A stretch of DNA of 64,000 bases from contig NZ_JAFCJE010000006.1 in assembly GCF_018131185.1 (NCBI RefSeq), positions 310,001-374,000 on the forward strand. The letters are read 5' to 3'. Below are positions 60,401-64,000 of the stretch, in pieces. The stretch is from Bradyrhizobium diazoefficiens (GTDB lineage Bacteria > Pseudomonadota > Alphaproteobacteria > Rhizobiales > Xanthobacteraceae). Positions within the stretch are counted from its first letter, which is position 1, and each line of letters opens with the position of its first letter. The position numbers were made by a program, and so were the translations under genes. Below the pieces are notes generated by a model that saw nothing but the letters and a program-made list of their open reading frames with translations, ran no database searches and was not told where the DNA came from.

Positions 60401-60716
60401 CGAAAAAGATGTCGGTGCCGTCCTTGAAGACGACCGTCACCTGGCTGAGGCCGTAGCGCGACAGCGAACGGGTGTAGTCGAGCTTGGGCAGGCCGCCCAT
60501 CGCGGTCTCGACCGGGAAGGTGATGCGCTGCTCGGTCTCCAGCGGCGAATAGCCGGGCGCGCGGGTGTTGATCTGGACCTGGACGTTAGTGATGTCGGGC
60601 ACGGCGTCGATCGGAAGGCGCTGGAAATTCCAGGCGCCGAAGGCGAGGGCGCCGAGCGCGAATATGAGGACCAGCCAGCGCTGCTGCAGCGAGACGGCGA
60701 TGAGGCGCTCAATCAT
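57498..60716 (-). CDS. Heavy-metal RND efflux pump CzcA/CusA family
   Basis: The 1072-residue inner-membrane proton antiporter has twelve transmembrane helices and two large periplasmic loops. The metal-family motif is visible in helix 4: D-F-G-I-I-V-D-G-A-V-I-I-V-E-N. The D-x4-D-x-x-x-E pattern points to the Zn/Co/Cd (CzcA, HME1) branch rather than the monovalent Cu/Ag branch. It takes metal from the periplasm or cytoplasm to the outer-membrane channel. The start overlaps the czcB stop by 8 bp and the next gene starts 2 bp after it. Substrate specificity should be tested before the gene is named. Confidence 0.95.
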   Translation of the reverse strand: MIERLIAVSLQQRWLVLIFALGALAFGAWNFQRLPIDAVPDITNVQVQINTRAPGYSPLETEQRITFPVETAMGGLPKLDYTRSLSRYGLSQVTVVFKDGTDIFFARQLVGERIQQVKDQLPAGIEVAMGPVSTGLGEIFMYTVEAKAGAKTQGGHDYSLTDLRTVQDWIIRPQLRNVPGVIEVNTIGGFERQFHVLPDPGKLMAYRLGFRDVMTALAANNANVGAGYIERNGEQYLVRSPGQVGNVSEIQDIVIGSRGGNPVRIRDVASVREGRDLRTGAATWNGEETVLGTAMLLIGENSRSVARRVAARLEDIGKSLPEGVVTRTVYDRTDLVEATIRTVQNNLLEGAALVVAVLFLILGNIRAALVTACVIPLSMALTITGMVETKVSANLMSLGAIDFGIIVDGAVIIVENCLRMLAAAQREKGGLLTTPERLRAILRGSSDVIKPSLFGTLIIAVVYLPVLTLTGVEGKMFTPMALTVLMALGAAVLFSVTFVPAAVAIFVTGKVSEHENLFMRAAKRAYLPLLRFAIDNRAAVAMMAVVIVVASGIAASRMGGEFIPSLDEGDVALASIRIPGTSLTQSLDLQKALEKRIVRIPEVKEFFTRIGTAEIATDPMSPAQTDGYVMLKPRAEWPDPDKSKSEVIEAIEHAADEIPGSAYEISQPIQFRVNELISGVRTDVGVKIFGDDLDILQGAAKQVEAAIRGIRGASDVKIEQVAGLPILTVRLDRQALARYGLSISEVQGIVEIAVGGKSAGKLFEGDRRFDIVVRLPEHLRGNLEAIRAIPIPLPPGEEAGSGAAVRTALATSPLTQMRYVPLSSVATVDATPGPNQISRENGKRRIVVTANVRARDLGSFVSEAEAAVAEKVKLPPGYWIGWGGQFEQLVSATKRLTIVVPVALLLVFLLLFMAMGSAADAALVFSGVPLALTGGVAALLLRDIPLSISAGVGFIALSGVAVLNGLVIIAFIERLRSEGHSVVDAVREGALTRLRPVLMTALVASLGFVPMALATGAGAEVQRPLATVVIGGILSSTVLTLLVLPALYMLFRRDGASETPTMASDLATSRER

Positions 60717-61686
60717 GTTCGGCCTCGCCCTTGCCCATCTCCGCCTTCACGACGAAGCTGTTTTCGGCGACGTAGTGCTCGCCGGCCGCAAGACCGGCCT
60801 TGATCTCGACGAACCTTGGATCGGAATCGCCAAGCTCCACCGGGCGCGCCTCGATCTTGTCGCCGTCCTCGCGGACGAACACGATGGTCCGGTTCTCCAG
60901 CGTCTGGATCGCGCTGCGGCGCACGGCGACCGCGACCTCGCGGGCGGCGAGGATCAGCCGTGCCGTGACGAACAGTCCGGGGCGCAGGCGGCCGTCCGGA
61001 TTTTGCAGCACCACACGGGCGAGTGCGGTCTGGGTCTCGCTCGAGCCGATCGGCGCCATGTAGGAGATCGTGCCCTTGATCTCGCCACGGCCGTCGTCGG
61101 GATCGATCAGCACCTCGTCATTGAGGCGAACGCGCCGGAGGTCCTGCCGGTAGATCGACAGATCGACCCAGATGGTGGAGAGATCGGCGACGACGAAGGC
61201 CGGCTTCTGCTCGGAAGCGTATTCGCCGAGCGAGATCTGTCGCTCGATGATGGTGCCGGCGATCGGCGCCTTCAGCTCGTAGACGGTGAGGCTCTGGTTG
61301 CTCTCGATCGCGGCGAGCAGATCGTCCTTGCCGACCTTGTCGCCGATGCGTTTCTGGATGGATTTGGCGAGGCCCGGGAAGCGCGGCGTCACCTGTACCA
61401 CCGCTTCCTGGTTGGCGCGCAGGATGCCGTTGAAGGCGAGCGTGTCGGTGAGTGTCGCGCTTGCAGCCTCTGCCAGCGTGACGCCCGCGGCCGCGAGCTT
61501 GACGTCGGAGATGCGGATGCGATCGGCACCGTGCTCATCCTGCTCGACATGGTCGTTCGGCTTCTTGTGTTCCGAGTGCTCGGCATGCTCGCCGTGCGCA
61601 GGCTTGCCCGGCGCGAGCAGAGAATAGCCGTAAGCGCCGAGTACGGCGGCAAGGATGGCGACGACAAGCGTAGAGGACGTCTTCAT
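60709..61686 (-). CDS. RND periplasmic adaptor (CzcB-like membrane fusion protein)
   Basis: The 325-residue protein has an N-terminal signal/anchor helix (T-L-V-V-A-I-L-A-A-V-L-G-A-Y-G-Y) and a His/Glu-rich linker (H-G-E-H-A-E-H-S-E-H-K-K). Barrel-sandwich and beta-barrel domains follow (V-T-P-R-F-P-G-L-A-K-S-I and G-T-I-I-E-R-Q-I-S-L-G-E-Y). It connects the inner-membrane pump to the outer-membrane channel. The His stretch may bind metal. Its start overlaps the czcC stop as ATGA, and its end overlaps the czcA start by 8 bp, so the operon is translationally coupled. Confidence 0.93.
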   Translation of the reverse strand: MKTSSTLVVAILAAVLGAYGYSLLAPGKPAHGEHAEHSEHKKPNDHVEQDEHGADRIRISDVKLAAAGVTLAEAASATLTDTLAFNGILRANQEAVVQVTPRFPGLAKSIQKRIGDKVGKDDLLAAIESNQSLTVYELKAPIAGTIIERQISLGEYASEQKPAFVVADLSTIWVDLSIYRQDLRRVRLNDEVLIDPDDGRGEIKGTISYMAPIGSSETQTALARVVLQNPDGRLRPGLFVTARLILAAREVAVAVRRSAIQTLENRTIVFVREDGDKIEARPVELGDSDPRFVEIKAGLAAGEHYVAENSFVVKAEMGKGEAEHD

Positions 61687-62957
61687 CGTGCGCTCTCCCG
61701 CGCCAGCGTGAAGGGGTTGCCGACGAGGCCTTCGATGGTTGCAACGCCCGCGTGGAAGTTCTGGAGTGCCTCCTGCTCCCGCAGCCGCGCCTGGGTGACG
61801 CTCGCCTGGGCGTCGAGCACCTCGAGCAAGGTGAAACGGCCCTGGCCGTAGCCTTGCGCGATCGCCTCGGACGCTTCAACGGCCTTGGGGATAGCGGTCT
61901 CGCGCAAGATCGCCAGTTCGCGCAGCGAGCCTTGCAGCGAATCGTAGGCGCGGCCGGCGATCACGATCAGCGTGTTGCGGTTGGCCTCGCGCTCGGCTTT
62001 GGTCTTGGCGAGGCTTTCCTGTGCCGAGAGGATGTTGCCCTGGTTCTGGTCGAACACGGGGATCGGCACCGAGAGGGTGAAGCGCACGGCATCGTCATTG
62101 GTCTCGTTGTAATGGCGCCAGCCGGCGGCGATCCGCACGTCCGGATAAGGCCTGAGACGTGCCAGCAGGAGTTCAGCATTGCGCTGGGCGTACACGGCGG
62201 TCCAGCGTACCAGTTGCGGATTGGCGTCGATGGCGGCGACCACCGCCTGGAACGCGGGCGGTCGTCCCGTGGTGTCGAGCCGGCCCGAGACCTCGCCGAA
62301 TTTGGCGGCGGGATCTCCCATCAGCACCGCAAGCTCGCGCCGGGCGCTGGCCAGCGTCGCCTTGAAGCGCTCGCGGTCGGCCTTCACCAGGGCGGAGGCG
62401 ACCTCGGCGCGGCCGGTCTCGGCCGGCGAGGAGGCCCCAGCCTCGACGCGGCGGCGCAGCAGCGGTGTCAATTGATCGATCGCGGCGATCTGCTCGTCCA
62501 GGATCTGGATGCGCCGCTGTGCGCCGAGCACGCTGAGGAAGGCGATCGCGGTCTCCGACAGCACCTCGAGCCTGACGGCCTTGCGCTGGATCGCGGCGAC
62601 TTCGATGCCGGCTTGCCCGGCTGCGACCCGCGCCTCCCGCTTGCCGAACAGCTCGAAGGCCTGGCTGATCTGGAGCGTGGTCTCGGCCGATCGCGTCCCG
62701 CGATATCTGCCGGAGCCGAAGGAATCGTCCTGTTCATAGGTCAGTTCCGGATTGAGCAGCGCGCCGGCCTGGATGCGCTGTCCCGTGGCGATGCCGACGT
62801 CGCGCTCCGCCGCCGTCAGCCGCGGGCTTGCGGTCAGCGCGCGCGACAACGCGCTCCGCATCGTCAAAGTCTGGGCGTGAGACGGCGCAAGCGCCGCTCC
62901 AACAATCAGACACGCCGCCGCGCACGCCAGGCGCGCGGCCATTCCCCTGCGAAACAT
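61683..62957 (-). CDS. TolC-like outer-membrane factor (CzcC)
   Basis: The 424-residue protein has a signal peptide (L-A-C-A-A-C-L-I-V-G-A-A-L-A-P-S-H-A) and two OEP domains with long coiled-coil helices (e.g. L-T-A-A-E-R-D-V-G-I-A-T-G-Q-R-I and A-S-L-A-K-T-K-A-E-R-E-A-N-R). It would form the trimeric outer-membrane channel of the pump. It is the second gene of the operon, preceded by a czcI-like gene 54 bp upstream and overlapping czcB by 4 bp. Confidence 0.92.
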   Translation of the reverse strand: MFRRGMAARLACAAACLIVGAALAPSHAQTLTMRSALSRALTASPRLTAAERDVGIATGQRIQAGALLNPELTYEQDDSFGSGRYRGTRSAETTLQISQAFELFGKREARVAAGQAGIEVAAIQRKAVRLEVLSETAIAFLSVLGAQRRIQILDEQIAAIDQLTPLLRRRVEAGASSPAETGRAEVASALVKADRERFKATLASARRELAVLMGDPAAKFGEVSGRLDTTGRPPAFQAVVAAIDANPQLVRWTAVYAQRNAELLLARLRPYPDVRIAAGWRHYNETNDDAVRFTLSVPIPVFDQNQGNILSAQESLAKTKAEREANRNTLIVIAGRAYDSLQGSLRELAILRETAIPKAVEASEAIAQGYGQGRFTLLEVLDAQASVTQARLREQEALQNFHAGVATIEGLVGNPFTLARESAR

Positions 62958-63011
62958 GAAACCGACCTGTGAAGGATGAACCTATTGGGCGCCGAACGCC
63001 CGACCAATCCG

Positions 63012-63374
63012 TCAGGCAATATGTTTGGGAGGCGGGGAGTCGGTATCGGGGACAATTCCGGCGAGCCGGGGTGTGTGTTGCGACCTGGTGGCCGACACAA
63101 GCGCGACCGATGCGCCCGATGGCGCCGGCTGCGTCACCGTGAGCGAGAAGCAACCGTGGCAATGATGCCCGCCGACGGCCTTGTGGTCGGTGTCAGCCGG
63201 GGAGCCGTCAAGAACCGCAGCGATCTCCGAGCTGCCGCCGGGCGTGGTGACGTCGATATCGTGCGAGCCGTGCAGCGTGCTCGCGAGGAGATAGACAACC
63301 GCGATCAGCACAGACAGCAGCCCGCGCCAATGGCGCGGACGGAAAGTTCTGCAAGGCTGCCGGTTCGCGAGCAC
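63012..63374 (-). CDS. CzcI-like small membrane/periplasmic protein
   Basis: I choose the GTG at 63374 (V-L-A-N-R-Q-P), with GAGTGA about 6 bp upstream, giving 120 residues. The frame extends 33 codons upstream with no conserved features. A hydrophobic helix (L-L-S-V-L-I-A-V-V-Y-L-L-A-S-T-L) is followed by a periplasmic region with the motif G-G-H-H-C-H-G-C-F-S, a likely metal site. Small proteins of this kind precede czcC in several heavy-metal operons and are called CzcI or DUF2946-like. It is the first gene of the czc operon. Confidence 0.72.
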   Translation of the reverse strand: MLANRQPCRTFRPRHWRGLLSVLIAVVYLLASTLHGSHDIDVTTPGGSSEIAAVLDGSPADTDHKAVGGHHCHGCFSLTVTQPAPSGASVALVSATRSQHTPRLAGIVPDTDSPPPKHIA

Positions 63375-63440
63375 GACGTCACTCTGGTTACGGTCTGTGC
63401 CCGGCCTAGCATGGCGACGGGAACAGTGTCGACCCGCAAC

Positions 63441-63462
63441 ATTGTTACGTCCATGGAACAAT
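63441..63462. promoter_or_regulatory. Inverted repeat upstream of the czc operon
   Basis: ATTGTT (63441-63446) and AACAAT (63457-63462) are inverted with a 10-bp spacer ACGTCCATGG. It lies 67 bp upstream of the chosen start of the czcI-like gene, in the position of an operator. No regulator gene is adjacent. Confidence 0.45.
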
Positions 63463-63491
63463 TGCCGCAGCACTGCGTCGCGGCTGCCTCT

Positions 63492-63773
63492 TCACTGGCG
63501 CGCGATGACGCGTCGGCGCGGGGCAGTGGCTTCGATGTCGGCCGGGACGGTCGGGTCTTGGACGTGGTTGCCATCGTAGGCTTCCACGGTGATGGCGGCA
63601 CGACGACCCGCTTCCATCGCCCGCTCCAGCCATTTGATGGCTTCATCGATCCACTGATCGTGGTGTTCGGGATCGGCGAGGGCCTTCTCCCGGAATGCAT
63701 CCGCCTGATGCAGGCACGCCGTTCTGCGGTCCACGCGCCGCTCCCGATCCGGAAGGTTCCGCCCCGATCGCAT
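63492..63773 (-). CDS. Small hypothetical protein conserved in Bradyrhizobium-type genomes
   Basis: The start at 63773 (M-R-S-G-R-N-L) gives 93 residues; the frame continues 72 codons upstream without recognisable features. The core C-L-H-Q-A-D-A-F-R-E-K-A-L-A-D-P-E-H-H-D and W-I-D-E-A-I-K-W-L-E-R-A-M segment reminds me of small, unnamed cytoplasmic proteins in these genomes. It may be part of a longer transcript toward czcI, 117 bp away. The function is unknown. Confidence 0.55.
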   Translation of the reverse strand: MRSGRNLPDRERRVDRRTACLHQADAFREKALADPEHHDQWIDEAIKWLERAMEAGRRAAITVEAYDGNHVQDPTVPADIEATAPRRRVIARQ

Positions 63774-64000
63774 CTTTGATGATCCCGGGGCCGGCGTCGT
63801 TAACATAGGACAAGCGAGGAAGAGATCGGGCGCTCCAAACGCGGAAAGGCCCCAGCCCTGACCGGCTGAGGCCTTTGTGCTCACAATCTTCATCCTTGGG
63901 ACTCGGACAGGTAATGCCCGCCTTGCCGGTTCGTTCCGCAACTGACACCGAATTAGGAACGTTATTCCTTCCTCCCGATTAGCGACCATAAAAAGGAGGA
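63774..64000. other. Window-end region with a strong hairpin
   Basis: AAAGGCCCCAGCC (63845-63857) and GGCTGAGGCCTTT (63864-63876) pair with one mismatch around CTGACC. It looks like a terminator, although the T tract is only three bases on the plus strand. The remaining sequence to the window end shows no gene. Confidence 0.5.
63845..63876. terminator. Possible bidirectional terminator
   Basis: A 13-bp stem with one C-A mismatch and a 6-nt loop. The AAA/TTT ends make it usable on either strand. It lies upstream of the small hypothetical gene and probably closes a gene beyond the window. Confidence 0.55.

Noticed and set aside
58962..60803. 613-codon plus-strand open frame opposite czcA
   Set aside because: It is a mirror frame of a high-GC gene, rich in His, Arg, Asp and Gln with no domain, while the minus-strand frame is a clear RND pump.

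Overview
The window is a high-GC chromosomal segment of an alphaproteobacterium, most likely Bradyrhizobium or a close relative in the Nitrobacteraceae. The evidence is the MucR-type regulator, the glnB-glnA pair, the tig-clpP-clpX-lon block, a large fused NAD(P)HX repair enzyme, and several dispersed intergenic palindromes of kinds I recognise from Bradyrhizobium and Rhodopseudomonas genomes. I see no integrase, transposase, phage gene, CRISPR array or replication origin.

Layout. 1-7.7 kb: a partial DUF169 protein, a saccharopine-dehydrogenase-like reductase, a MucR regulator without a complete zinc site, a proline-rich membrane protein, a GT-C-type glycosyltransferase, a class II aldolase and a flavin monooxygenase. 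7.7-17.5 kb: a MarR regulator divergent from the monooxygenase, then an exopolysaccharide locus (O-antigen ligase/polymerase, initiating sugar-phosphate transferase, GT4, Wzc-like chain-length protein, CelD-type acyltransferase, NodB-like deacetylase). 17.5-28 kb: housekeeping genes, including heme A synthase, a MetZ/MetY-type sulfhydrylase, an enoyl-CoA hydratase homologue, rplM-rpsI, a diguanylate cyclase and an AI-2E-family transporter. 28-33.6 kb: accessory genes, including a C26 peptidase, a class III nucleotide cyclase, a divergent subclass B3 metallo-beta-lactamase coupled to a DUF1254/DUF1214 protein, and small membrane or secreted proteins. 33.9-37.7 kb: nitrogen assimilation (glnA, glnB with a sigma-54 promoter) and nnr. 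37.7-40.4 kb: a GNAT protein, a RelE/HigB-like toxin-antitoxin pair, a SufI-like multicopper-oxidase fold protein and tRNA-Leu. 40.5-48 kb: the protein-quality-control block tig, clpP, clpX, lon, then a GFA protein and tRNA-Val. 48.2-55.5 kb: a compact, unusual glycan-type cluster. 55.5-64 kb: a methyltransferase and a five-gene czc-type heavy-metal efflux operon.

How the genes work together. The 8-17 kb locus would initiate, polymerise, control the length of and decorate an exopolysaccharide, but no flippase or outer-membrane export protein lies in the window. Tig, ClpXP and Lon handle nascent-chain folding and regulated proteolysis. GlnB senses nitrogen and glutamine synthetase assimilates ammonium. 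CzcI-like, CzcC, CzcB, CzcA and the CDF protein form one efflux system, with the CDF pump feeding the tripartite RND pump. The 48-55 kb cluster has a plus-strand group (FAD oxidoreductase, two-TM GT2-like protein, SDR) converging on a minus-strand group (TIM-barrel isomerase, GT2, GT-C-like membrane protein), with a divergent FkbM methyltransferase. It is the best candidate for an undescribed glycan or glycolipid pathway.

A recurring theme is conserved folds that have lost catalytic or metal-binding residues: the MucR zinc finger, the BY-kinase-like domain, the NodB-like deacetylase, the multicopper oxidase, the GT2-like protein and the SDR Lys. The strongest regulatory observation is a near-consensus sigma-54 -24/-12 element 81 bp upstream of clpX.
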